Assembly (NCBI GenBank): GCA_035764005.1
Contig: DASTZZ010000072.1
Coordinates: forward strand, 47,517 to 111,516
Source: Terriglobales bacterium
GTDB lineage: Bacteria; Acidobacteriota; Terriglobia; Terriglobales; Acidobacteriaceae
Length of the DNA: 64,000 nucleotides
Direction: 5' to 3'
Made by a program: the position numbers and the translations under genes
In this document: one piece after another, positions 27,508-36,288 of the stretch
Layout: every line of letters starts with the position of its first letter
How positions within the stretch are numbered: position 1 is the first letter of the stretch
The notes under the pieces: generated by a model
Databases searched by the model: none
Told to the model about the DNA's origin: nothing
The model's input: only the letters and a program-made list of their open reading frames with translations

Positions 27508-30177
27508 TCATTCGTGCCGCAAAGCGCTCATGGGATCAACTCGCATCGCACGGCGGGCGGGCATGTAGCATGCCCCAGTCGCTACGAGCATCAGCAGCAG
27601 AGCCACTCCCGCGAAGGTCAGAGGATCGGTGGCGGTTACACCGTAGATCATGCTTCGCATCTGGCGCGTGAGTATCAGCGCCAGCAATGAACCGAGTATC
27701 ACACCGGCGGCGGACAGCGCGATGCCGCGTCCGAGAATCAGTCGCAGAACATCTTTGCGCTGCGCTCCGAGCGCCATGCGAGTTCCTATTTCGGGAACGC
27801 GTTGTCCGACCAGATGAGAGATCACGCCATAGATTCCGATGCTGGAAAGCACGAGCGCCAGTGCGGCGAACAGTCCGAGCAGGATCATCGAGAAGCGCCG
27901 CTCCGCCAACGAATCGGAGATGATCTGGTCGAAAGTCCTGACGTTGTAGATCACGTGCTCATGATTCACTTTTGAAATCGATGCGCGCAGCGCTGGAAGC
28001 AGCGTTAGCGGATCGACGCTGGAGCGGAGCATCAAATAGGCTCCGCGATTCAGCAACGGCCAGAACCTGTCGGGTATCTGGTTCAAGGGCACGTACACCT
28101 GTGCCTGAACCTTTTGCTGCGAATCCTTGTCCAGGCCCCAATGCTTTACGTGGCCTACTACGCCGACGATCTCCGGTTGCAAATCCAGAAGTCCAATGTT
28201 CAGATGCTTGCCGATCGGGTTCTCATTTGGGAAATACTTGTGCGCGAGATATTCGTCGATGACGATCACCGGCGGAGACGTCTGCGTGTCGTTCTCAGAG
28301 ATGAATCGTCCACTCAGGAGCGGAAATCCCATTGCTTTCTGGTAGTCGGGTTCCGCGATGTAGAACAGCGCCCAGTTCATGTCGGAGGTGTTGGCCGGTT
28401 TTGGCTGACCCTCGAGCCAGAAGGGGACCTCGGAGTCTCCATCCATTGGAAGCGCACCGTCGGTCAGCGATGCCGCCTGTATGCCCGGCGTGTTGCGAAC
28501 CGCATCGTGAAGCTGGCGCATTGCAACTCGGGTCTGTGCAGGGCTCCTGATCACTGATGGCGGGGTCGTCACGCTGAATGTAAGTACGTTATGCGGATCG
28601 AAGCCGGGATTCACTCCCCAGAGCACGGCCAGGCTCCTGATCATCAGGCCCGCGCCTACGAGCAGCACCAGGGCAATCGCCATCTCGGCGATTACGAATG
28701 CATTCTGTGTGCGCTGTCGCGTTCCGGATGTTCCCCTTCCGCCTTCCCTCAACGTCTGCTGCAGGTTCGTGTGCCACAGCCTGAGAGCAGGAACAAGGCC
28801 GAACAGAACTCCAGCCAAAAGAGAAGCGACAAGAGTAAAGACGAGCACGTGAGTATCAATACCGATTTCTTGTGCTCGAGGCAGCGCTTGCGGTACGGCG
28901 GCGAGCACGAACTTGGTACCCTGAGCCGCGAGTACGAGACCGAGCGCTCCTCCGATTATTCCTAGCAACGCACTCTCCGTAAGCAGCTGTCGGATGAGTC
29001 GCAAATGACTTGCTCCCAGTGCGCTTCGCACAGCGAACTCCCGCGCGCGGCCGTTCGAACGCGCGAGCAGAAGGTTCGCTACGTTCGTGCACGCGATGAG
29101 CAACACGAAACCGACGGCGGCGAGCAGAACGAGGAGTGTTCCTCTAATGTCCTCGACCATATCGTCTTTCAGCCTGAGCACGCCGATGCTTAGCCCAGTG
29201 TCGGCCTGCGGATATGCAACGGCGAGATTGCGAGCGACGTTCTCCACGTCCGCGCGGGCCTGCGCGAGAGTGGCATTCGGCTTTAGACGCGCGACCACGC
29301 CCATGCCCATTCCTATCGTCCGATCGCGAAACGTGGGATCCGTCCACTGTCCAATAGGAACGTAAACTTCAGGGTGGCCTCCGCTGTACAGACGAAAACT
29401 CGCTGGAACCACGCCGACGATCGCATATCCGGTGCCGTTCAGAACCATGGTCCGTCCGAGCACGCTCGACGAAGCTCCAAACTTCCGCTTCCACAGACCC
29501 TCGCCTATCAAGGCAACCGGGGACCCGCCCGCGATGTCCTCCTGAGCGGAAATCGTGCGGCCCAAAATGGGAGAGACTCCCAGGGTCGAAAAGAACGTTG
29601 ACGAAATCATGTACCCCGGCAGGCGCTCAGGCTCGTCCTGACCGGTAACATTGAAGCTTTCTCCGCGAAATGCTGCCATCGAAGAGAAGCTGTGGCTCTG
29701 CTTTTCCCAATCCAGATAGTTCGGATACGAAACTGACGCGTGCTCGAATTGCTTTGTCTGACCGAACAGAATAACGAGCTGTTCCGGATTCGGATATGGC
29801 AGCGGATTCAGCAGAACTCCATTCACAACGGAAAAAAGAGCGGTGTTGGCGCCGATGCCCAGGGCCAGCGTGAGGAGCGCAACGGCCGTGAATCCCGGGT
29901 TTTTGCGCATGCCGCGGATAGCAAATCGGATGTCCTGTGCCATGGTTTCCAAAATAGGAATCCCGCGCTGTTCGCGATACGCTTCACTGACCTGATCCAT
30001 GCCTCCAAGCTTGATCAGCGCCCGTCGGCGAGCTTCCTCGGGCGTGAGGCCGGCGCGCAGGTTGTCTTCGATATGCATCTGAAGGACACTTTGCAGCTCG
30101 TCTTCAAGTTCGGCGTCACGGTGCTCGCGATCAAAGAGGCCGGCGATGCGGGATAGGAGCGCGCGGAGGGCCTTCAT
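27508..30177 (-). CDS. MacB/FtsX-type ABC permease (ADOP family)
   Basis: 889 residues from the ATG at 30177, which overlaps the padR stop (ATGA); a longer frame to 30231 lies inside padR and is not used. An N-terminal permease-prefix helix bundle (RDAELEDELQSVLQMHIEDN) precedes QDIRFAIRGMRKNPGFTAVA, followed by two MacB periplasmic-core plus FtsX membrane modules. Membrane segments include TALLTLALGIGANTALFS-type and LLVLLAAVGFVLLIACTN. No ATPase gene is adjacent, which is typical of these duplicated orphan permeases of Acidobacteria. The substrate is unknown, possibly a peptide or drug. Confidence 0.9.
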   Translation of the reverse strand: MKALRALLSRIAGLFDREHRDAELEDELQSVLQMHIEDNLRAGLTPEEARRRALIKLGGMDQVSEAYREQRGIPILETMAQDIRFAIRGMRKNPGFTAVALLTLALGIGANTALFSVVNGVLLNPLPYPNPEQLVILFGQTKQFEHASVSYPNYLDWEKQSHSFSSMAAFRGESFNVTGQDEPERLPGYMISSTFFSTLGVSPILGRTISAQEDIAGGSPVALIGEGLWKRKFGASSSVLGRTMVLNGTGYAIVGVVPASFRLYSGGHPEVYVPIGQWTDPTFRDRTIGMGMGVVARLKPNATLAQARADVENVARNLAVAYPQADTGLSIGVLRLKDDMVEDIRGTLLVLLAAVGFVLLIACTNVANLLLARSNGRAREFAVRSALGASHLRLIRQLLTESALLGIIGGALGLVLAAQGTKFVLAAVPQALPRAQEIGIDTHVLVFTLVASLLAGVLFGLVPALRLWHTNLQQTLREGGRGTSGTRQRTQNAFVIAEMAIALVLLVGAGLMIRSLAVLWGVNPGFDPHNVLTFSVTTPPSVIRSPAQTRVAMRQLHDAVRNTPGIQAASLTDGALPMDGDSEVPFWLEGQPKPANTSDMNWALFYIAEPDYQKAMGFPLLSGRFISENDTQTSPPVIVIDEYLAHKYFPNENPIGKHLNIGLLDLQPEIVGVVGHVKHWGLDKDSQQKVQAQVYVPLNQIPDRFWPLLNRGAYLMLRSSVDPLTLLPALRASISKVNHEHVIYNVRTFDQIISDSLAERRFSMILLGLFAALALVLSSIGIYGVISHLVGQRVPEIGTRMALGAQRKDVLRLILGRGIALSAAGVILGSLLALILTRQMRSMIYGVTATDPLTFAGVALLLMLVATGACYMPARRAMRVDPMSALRHE

Positions 30178-30512
30178 CGCAACGTCTCCGGCGCCAGAAA
30201 GCGTGCAAGGATATCGGTAGTCTCCTGCCACTCTCGTGTCTCACGCTCGACCTGCTTCTTGCCCGCACGCGTGAGGCGGTAGTACTTAGCGCGACGGTTG
30301 TTTTCGGATACTCCCCATTCAGAAGCGATGTAGCCTTCTTGCTCCAACTTAAGGAGCGCAGGGTAAAGCGTTCCATAGTTCACGGAGAGTAGATCGCCGC
30401 TGATCTGCTCAATGCGCCGCGCGATGCCGTAACCATGCAATGTACCCATGCTCTCCAGCGTCTTCAGCACCATCAACGCCAATGTCCCCTGCTGCACCTC
30501 TTTTTGGCCCAT
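30174..30512 (-). CDS. PadR family transcriptional regulator
   Basis: 112 residues from the ATG at 30512, which has AGGAG six bases upstream. The winged helix is clear: QQGTLALMVLKTLE, HGYGIARRIEQIS, NYGTLYPALLKLEQEGYI and RRAKYYRLTRAGKK. It is the usual partner of ADOP permeases, overlaps its permease by four bases and most likely represses the pair until a ligand binds. Confidence 0.93.
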   Translation of the reverse strand: MGQKEVQQGTLALMVLKTLESMGTLHGYGIARRIEQISGDLLSVNYGTLYPALLKLEQEGYIASEWGVSENNRRAKYYRLTRAGKKQVERETREWQETTDILARFLAPETLR

Positions 30513-30528
30513 GAACTCTCCTATTGGT

Positions 30529-30542
30529 ATGCCATATATCAT
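30529..30542. promoter_or_regulatory. Candidate PadR operator
   Basis: ATGCCATATATCAT has the form ATG-N8-CAT, close to the ATGT-N8-ACAT pattern known for PadR proteins. It lies 17 bases upstream of the padR start. The match is weak. Confidence 0.3.
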
Positions 30543-30716
30543 GCGACAACTCCTATGGGAATGCAATATGAAGTGCGGAATTTAGAAGGTTCAGCAAGCC
30601 GGGAGGAACCCGCCGCCTCGATTCGCGCTACGTTATGCTCGGTCCTGCAGTCGAAGGGATTACAAGCTTCCCTAGGCATGCCTGCGAACTAGCGGCGCCC
30701 TAATTGGAGAATCGGA

Positions 30717-32993
30717 ATGATGCATTGCAACGGATGGTTGCGGACGTTGGTCCAGGTAAAGCGGTTTTTGTGGGTGTTTATTGTTGCCTCATTAAACGTG
30801 GCTACTGCCGCTGCACAGGTCGAGTTTGTGGATCCGAGCATCGGCGGACAGGGTTTCCTGCTCGAACCGACTCGACCCACGGTTTCTCTTCCTAACAGCA
30901 TGGTGCGTGTGTATCCGGTCAGAAAAGACCAGCTGGATGACCAGATTCATTCTTTCCCGTTGACCATCATTTCTCATCGCATGGGCGAGCTCTTTTGGCT
31001 TATGCCGAGCGACGGCGTGCCGGACACATGGGATCGTCCGATGGCGTATGACCATGAAACCGAGACTCCTTATTACTACTCGGCGCGATTTCGTGACTCA
31101 CTGATCCAGAGCGAATTCACCCCAACCGCGCACTGCGGGTATTTTCGTTTCACTTTTCCCGCGGGTAAGGCGGTCGTACTGCTCGCAAATCGGCAGGGTG
31201 GAGAGCTTTCGAGTGGTGCCGATAACAGTGTTTCCGGTAGCGAGAACATCGTCGGTCAAGGCCGAATGTCTCCCGGCACGATGCACGCGTTCGTCTACGG
31301 CGAATTTAGTGCGCCGGTGAAGATAGAAACCCGGAACACCAAGAATGGGAAACTCCTGGTCATTTCGGCGCCAGACCAAAAGGTTTTGGAATTCCGCTAT
31401 GGCATTTCCTTCATCAGCATTGAGCAAGCGAGGAAAAATCTGCAGGAAGAAATTCCAGATTGGAACTTCGAAAGTATCAAACATCGCGCTCGCGATCGCT
31501 GGAATGAAGTGCTCGGCCAGATTCAGGTTGAAGGGGGCACACCGGAACAGCGGCGCGTCTTCTACACCGCTCTGTATCGCAGCTATGAGCGGATGGTCAT
31601 CATCACTGAGGATGGACGCTATTACAGTGCATTCGATCATCAGGTCCACCAGGATTCGCGTCCGTTCTATGTGGACAATTGGTTGTGGGATACCTACCGC
31701 GCTCTGGAACCTCTGCAGACTTTGCTCAATCCGGAGATGGAGGCGGACAAGATCCAGTCATTTGTCCGTATGTATGAGCAATCCGGGTGGATGCCCACAT
31801 TTGCTGAGCTTTGGGGCAATCACGAATGCATGACCGCCAATCCCGTTGCGCCGTGGATGGCAGATGCCTGGATGAAAGGGATCACGAATTTCGATCTCGC
31901 AACTGCTTACGCGGGAATAAAGAAAAATTCTGTCGAGGGCACGTGGCTGCCTTGGCGTCGTGGGCCGAAGACTTCGCTGGATGATTTCCTGGCCGCACAC
32001 GGCTATATGCCTGCGCTTCATCCGGGAGAAAAGGAGACCGTCGCAGAAGTTCATCCCTTCGAGCGACGGCAGGCGATTTCAGTTACGGAAGCGCAAAGCT
32101 ACGACGACTGGTCCACGGCGCAACTCGCGCGTGCGCTCGGCAACAACACCGATTATCAGTATTTCCTGAAGCGGGCCGCTAACTACAAAAACCTGTTTCG
32201 TCAGGAGAAAGGTCATGTCTGGCCTAAGGACGAAGCCGGCAATTGGATCGAGCCCTTCGACCCCGGCTGGTCGGGCGGCCAGGGTGGACGCGACTACACC
32301 ACCGAGAATAACGGCTATACCTACGATTGGGACGTTCAGCACGACCTCCAGGGATTGTTTGAGTTAATAGGCGGTCGTGCGAAAGCGGAAGCAAAACTGG
32401 ACCAGCTATTCCGTGAGCCCCTGGGCAGAAGCAAGTACGAATTCTGGGCGAAGTTTCCCGACGCCAGCGGACTTGTCGGCCAGTTCTCGATGGGCAACGA
32501 GCCCAGCCTTCACATTCCTTACATTTACAACTATCTCGGCGCGCCGTGGAAGACGCAGGAGCGCGTCCGCATGCTGCTGGATACATGGTTCACCGATACC
32601 ACTTTGGGAATGCCGGGCGACGAGGATGGCGGTGGGATGTCGTCGTTTGTCGTCTTCTCAATGATGGGCTTTTATCCGGTCACGCCGGGCGTGCCGATCT
32701 ACGATCTCGCCAGCCCGGTTTTTGATCGCATCACCATTCGACTGCACAACGGAAGAAGCTTCCGCATCGTTTGCCTCAATAATTCAAAGGACAACAAATA
32801 CATTCAAGCGATTCGGCTCAACGGAAAAGCTATCAATCAAGTTTGGATTCGCCATGCTGACATCGTTAACGGCGAAACACTAGAGCTGCAGATGGGCAAT
32901 GCGCCTAACAGGACGTTAGGTACTGGCGCCGCGGACTTGCCACCATCAGCCATGTCGATGAATCCAGCTGATTTTGCCGGAACCTCTCGTTGA
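30717..32993 (+). CDS. GH92 alpha-mannosidase, exported
   Basis: 758 residues with a signal peptide (LWVFIVASLNVATAAA-QVE). GH92 motifs are seen along the length: VEFVDPSIGG at the start, NWLWDTYRALEPLQTLL, WGNHECM, a calcium-site region EDGGGMSSF and SMMGFYPVTPG. GH92 enzymes are calcium-dependent exo-alpha-mannosidases that trim mannans or N-glycans. TTGGAG precedes the start (ATGATG). It stands between two PadR/permease pairs and is transcribed against both. Confidence 0.93.
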   Translation: MMHCNGWLRTLVQVKRFLWVFIVASLNVATAAAQVEFVDPSIGGQGFLLEPTRPTVSLPNSMVRVYPVRKDQLDDQIHSFPLTIISHRMGELFWLMPSDGVPDTWDRPMAYDHETETPYYYSARFRDSLIQSEFTPTAHCGYFRFTFPAGKAVVLLANRQGGELSSGADNSVSGSENIVGQGRMSPGTMHAFVYGEFSAPVKIETRNTKNGKLLVISAPDQKVLEFRYGISFISIEQARKNLQEEIPDWNFESIKHRARDRWNEVLGQIQVEGGTPEQRRVFYTALYRSYERMVIITEDGRYYSAFDHQVHQDSRPFYVDNWLWDTYRALEPLQTLLNPEMEADKIQSFVRMYEQSGWMPTFAELWGNHECMTANPVAPWMADAWMKGITNFDLATAYAGIKKNSVEGTWLPWRRGPKTSLDDFLAAHGYMPALHPGEKETVAEVHPFERRQAISVTEAQSYDDWSTAQLARALGNNTDYQYFLKRAANYKNLFRQEKGHVWPKDEAGNWIEPFDPGWSGGQGGRDYTTENNGYTYDWDVQHDLQGLFELIGGRAKAEAKLDQLFREPLGRSKYEFWAKFPDASGLVGQFSMGNEPSLHIPYIYNYLGAPWKTQERVRMLLDTWFTDTTLGMPGDEDGGGMSSFVVFSMMGFYPVTPGVPIYDLASPVFDRITIRLHNGRSFRIVCLNNSKDNKYIQAIRLNGKAINQVWIRHADIVNGETLELQMGNAPNRTLGTGAADLPPSAMSMNPADFAGTSR

Positions 32994-33023
32994 CTCTAAA
33001 TTGCACGGTCCAAAATAGAGTCA
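32991..33023. terminator. Palindrome between convergent genes, overlapping the GH92 stop
   Basis: TGACTCTA (32991-32998) is complementary to TAGAGTCA (33016-33023), with TTG/CAA pairing further inside. The first TGA is the GH92 stop codon. It sits between two convergent genes and may end both transcripts, though there is no U-tract. Confidence 0.45.
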
Positions 33024-33037
33024 GCTTTCGCGGTCAT

Positions 33038-35689
33038 TCACTGATAACGCAGAGCCACCATAGGATCGACCTTCGTGGCGCGTAATGCCGGGATATAACC
33101 GGCCAGAATCGCGACGGCAAGCAAGGCAAGCGGAACCAGCACCAGAGTGAGTGGGTCGTAGGACTTCACTTTAAAAAGTAGATGGGTAATGAGTCGCGCA
33201 GCAGCGAGAGCGCAAGGTATGCCGACCGCGATTCCGAGCAATGTGAGCGCCAGAGTCTCGCGCAAAATCATGCTCAGAACTGAGCCGGGTTGCGCACCAA
33301 GCGCCATCCGAATTCCCAATTCATGAGTACGACGAGAAACTGAATACGAGATGACCCCGAAGATGCCTATCGCTGCGAGAATCAGCGCAAGCACGCCAAA
33401 TAACGCGATGAGCAGAGTACGGAAGCGCGGCTGCGCGACGGAGGCGCTCAGGGCATCGGGCAAGGACGCAACATCCGTTACCGGCAGATTCTTATCGATC
33501 TGGTGGGTAGCGCTGCGAATTGCGCCAACCACCGCCGAAGCGCTCAGAGTGCTCTTCACTACAACTTCGGCGCCATAGAGAGGCGCCTGGGCGAAGGGAA
33601 CGTACAACATAGGTCCTGGTTCCTTGCCTAACGAGACATCGTGTATATCGCCAACGATGCCCACGATGTCCCGCGACGACACGCCGTTCGCGGGAAAGCC
33701 AAACGTGAGGTGCCGGCCCAGCGGATTCTCGTGCGGGAAATAGCGCTTCGCCAATGCCTCACTGATCACCGTAACGGCTGGCGAGGAAGAGGAGTCAGAG
33801 TCGTCGAACAAACGTCCACGAAGCAGAGGGATTCCCATAACCGAAAAGTAGCCTGGACTTACGGGCACGTAGTTCGCGTTCTCGGCTGATCCGGGCGGCA
33901 GCGAAGCATTTCCGACAATCTGAAAAGCGAGGGTAATGCAGCAGTCCATAATCGGCAGCGGACCTGCCACGGCAGAATCCTTCATTCCCGGCTCAGCCTG
34001 AAGACGAGTGAGTAGTTCCTCTGAAAAATGTTCCCACTGTTTGGGTGTTGAATATTGAAACTGTGGGAGCGAAACCATTCCCTTGACGATGTGATTCGGT
34101 TCAAAACCCGGATCGACTGCTGTGAGTTGAGCGAAGCTGCGTGTCAACAGACCCGCTCCTGTGAGCAGAACCAGCGCGAGGGCAATTTCTCCAGCGGCCA
34201 GGAAGGCGCGAGCACGACGTGGTCCTGCAGACTCTCCTGCCCGAGCGCCTTCGCCCAGTTCCGTTTGCGGGTCGGAGCCGGCCGCGGACAGGACCGGGGC
34301 TAATCCAAATATGAGACTCGCTCCAAACGAAAGCACCAGCGTGAACACGAGCACGGAACCATCCACGCGAATGGGGTGGAATCTCGGCAGACTGGAAGGT
34401 AGCAGCGGCGCCAGAGTGGCAACGCCCCAATAAGCCACAAGTGCCCCGATCAGACCGCCAAGCAGGCCAAGGATGGCGCACTCCGTAAGCAGTTGACGGG
34501 CGATGCGACTCTTGCCGGCACCCAACGCAATTCGAATTGCGATTTCCTTCGAGCGCGAGGTTGCGCGGCTCAGCAGCAGATTCGCCACGTTCGCGCATGT
34601 AATCAGGAGCACCAGGGCTACCGACCCAAGCAGCAGGAGCAGTGGCAACTTCACATCTCCGGTGATTGTCTGCCGCAGAGGTTCAGTTCCGACCGTCCAT
34701 CCCTTCTCTGCTGGAAACTCTTTCGCAAACCGTGCGCTGACGGTGTCCAACTCCGCCTGCACCTGCGCCGATGAAATTCCGGGGCGCACGCGCCCAATCA
34801 CCGCCATCCAGTGCTCGCGAAGCGGCCGAGTCATCCAGGCGCTGAACAGAGGGTCTTGAGCCAGCGGGATCCAAACCTGGTTTACCTGGTTGCCAAAGGG
34901 CGTGCGGAAGCTCGCAGGCATCACGCCGATCACGGTGTACGGACGCATGTCGAGGTCGATGGAGCGGCCAACGATCTGCGGATCGGCGCCGAACCGGCTG
35001 CGCCATAGATTTTCGCTGAGCACCACTACCGGCGCTGCGCCGCGCTCGCCATCCTGAGAGACAAACACGCGTCCGAGCATCGGCTCCGCTGCGAACACCG
35101 CGAAGAAATCGGGCGTGACGACAACAGTGCTCACCTCTGAGGGTTCTCCACTGCCGGTCAGAACCAGAGAGTGAACGCCCAAACCGGCGATTGCCGTGAA
35201 CGACCGGTTGTGATCCCGCAATTCAGTAAACGTGGGATACGACATCCCTTGGCCGGAGATTGCCGACTCCTGCTTAGCTTCGCGCACGAGAACCAACTGG
35301 CCTGGGTTCGCGTAAGGCAATGGCCGAAGCAGGACCGCATTGACGACGCTGAAAATGGCTGTGTTCGCTCCAATCCCAAGAGCGAGCGTGAGGGTAGCGA
35401 CTGCGGTGAAGCCCGGGTTTTTCCGCAGCATGCGAAGAGCAAACCGGACATCCTGCCAGAACGTTTCCAAAATGGATTCCCAGCCCGCGTCGCGAACGGC
35501 TTCTTTGGCGCCTTCGAGATTGCCTTGCTCCCATCGCACCGCGCGCACAGCATCGCTGCGAGTCATACCCAGTTGTATCTTTTCCTCGACAGCCATCGCC
35601 ATATAGCCGCGCAACTCTTCCTCCAACTCACGATCGAGCTGCTTCTTCCCAAGAAGAACTCGGAATCCGCTAGCCAGGTTTCGCAGCAT
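33038..35689 (-). CDS. MacB/FtsX-type ABC permease (ADOP family), second copy
   Basis: 883 residues from the ATG at 35689, which has AGGAG seven bases upstream. It has the same layout as the permease at 27508-30177: prefix helices (DRELEEELRGYMAMAVEEK), QDVRFALRMLRKNPGFTAVA, then two MacB-core/FtsX modules, with membrane segments such as LLLLLGSVALVLLITCANV. It is a paralogue of that gene but clearly diverged, so this is not a recent duplication. Its padR lies 13 bases upstream. Confidence 0.9.
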   Translation of the reverse strand: MLRNLASGFRVLLGKKQLDRELEEELRGYMAMAVEEKIQLGMTRSDAVRAVRWEQGNLEGAKEAVRDAGWESILETFWQDVRFALRMLRKNPGFTAVATLTLALGIGANTAIFSVVNAVLLRPLPYANPGQLVLVREAKQESAISGQGMSYPTFTELRDHNRSFTAIAGLGVHSLVLTGSGEPSEVSTVVVTPDFFAVFAAEPMLGRVFVSQDGERGAAPVVVLSENLWRSRFGADPQIVGRSIDLDMRPYTVIGVMPASFRTPFGNQVNQVWIPLAQDPLFSAWMTRPLREHWMAVIGRVRPGISSAQVQAELDTVSARFAKEFPAEKGWTVGTEPLRQTITGDVKLPLLLLLGSVALVLLITCANVANLLLSRATSRSKEIAIRIALGAGKSRIARQLLTECAILGLLGGLIGALVAYWGVATLAPLLPSSLPRFHPIRVDGSVLVFTLVLSFGASLIFGLAPVLSAAGSDPQTELGEGARAGESAGPRRARAFLAAGEIALALVLLTGAGLLTRSFAQLTAVDPGFEPNHIVKGMVSLPQFQYSTPKQWEHFSEELLTRLQAEPGMKDSAVAGPLPIMDCCITLAFQIVGNASLPPGSAENANYVPVSPGYFSVMGIPLLRGRLFDDSDSSSSPAVTVISEALAKRYFPHENPLGRHLTFGFPANGVSSRDIVGIVGDIHDVSLGKEPGPMLYVPFAQAPLYGAEVVVKSTLSASAVVGAIRSATHQIDKNLPVTDVASLPDALSASVAQPRFRTLLIALFGVLALILAAIGIFGVISYSVSRRTHELGIRMALGAQPGSVLSMILRETLALTLLGIAVGIPCALAAARLITHLLFKVKSYDPLTLVLVPLALLAVAILAGYIPALRATKVDPMVALRYQ

Positions 35690-35702
35690 AGAAGTGCTCC
35701 TG

Positions 35703-36032
35703 TCACGCTTCCAGAATTCTGGCAATCGCCGCCACTTGACGTCCCCATTCGCGCCTCTCAGCGGCGAGACGTTTTCTTCCCGATTCGGTCAGAAGGTAGT
35801 ACTTTGCTCGTCTGCTATTCTCGGTGGCCTTCCACTCGCTTTTGATCTGTCCGGATCGCTGCAACCGTTGAAGGGCAACGAAGAGCGAGCCGGCATTGAC
35901 GCGGAAAACGCCTTTGCTCATCTGCTCGATGCGCACGGAGATTCCGTACCCGTGCATCGGCTGCAGGTCGAGAGTTTTGAGAATGAGCATGTCCAGAGTG
36001 CCCTGGACCACATCACCCGGCTGATCGCCCAT
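35703..36032 (-). CDS. PadR family transcriptional regulator, second copy
   Basis: 109 residues with the PadR winged helix (QGTLDMLILKTLDLQPMHG, RVNAGSLFVALQRLQRSG, RRAKYYLLTESGRKRL). It precedes the second ADOP permease and should regulate it. A 19-base direct repeat stands just upstream. Confidence 0.92.
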   Translation of the reverse strand: MGDQPGDVVQGTLDMLILKTLDLQPMHGYGISVRIEQMSKGVFRVNAGSLFVALQRLQRSGQIKSEWKATENSRRAKYYLLTESGRKRLAAERREWGRQVAAIARILEA

Positions 36033-36044
36033 AGAGCGCGTTCT

Positions 36045-36096
36045 TCCTCCTGAGTGTCAAGAGAAGAATGCGCTCACTCCTCCTGATTGTCAAGAG
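36045..36096. repeat. Direct repeat upstream of padR, possible operator
   Basis: TCCTCCTGAGTGTCAAGAG (36045-36063) and TCCTCCTGATTGTCAAGAG (36078-36096) differ at one base and are 33 bases apart, about three helical turns. On the minus strand each contains CTTGACA, a perfect -35 hexamer, and AGGAGGA; the second of these is the padR ribosome binding site. Confidence 0.55.
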
Positions 36097-36288
36097 GAGA
36101 AGCGGGAAATAACGTTTGGACATGAGGAGCCGCTGTATGCCGGGATTTAAACCTTCAAGACCCCCGGCATTCAGGCCGCAAAGTCGATAGAAAGCAATGT
36201 GTTAAGTACTCCCGGTGGTCACTCTGCAAGTACTTCTGCCCTGCTCGTTCAGAGTACATACTGGCGTTCAACCGGGGAGAACATATTC

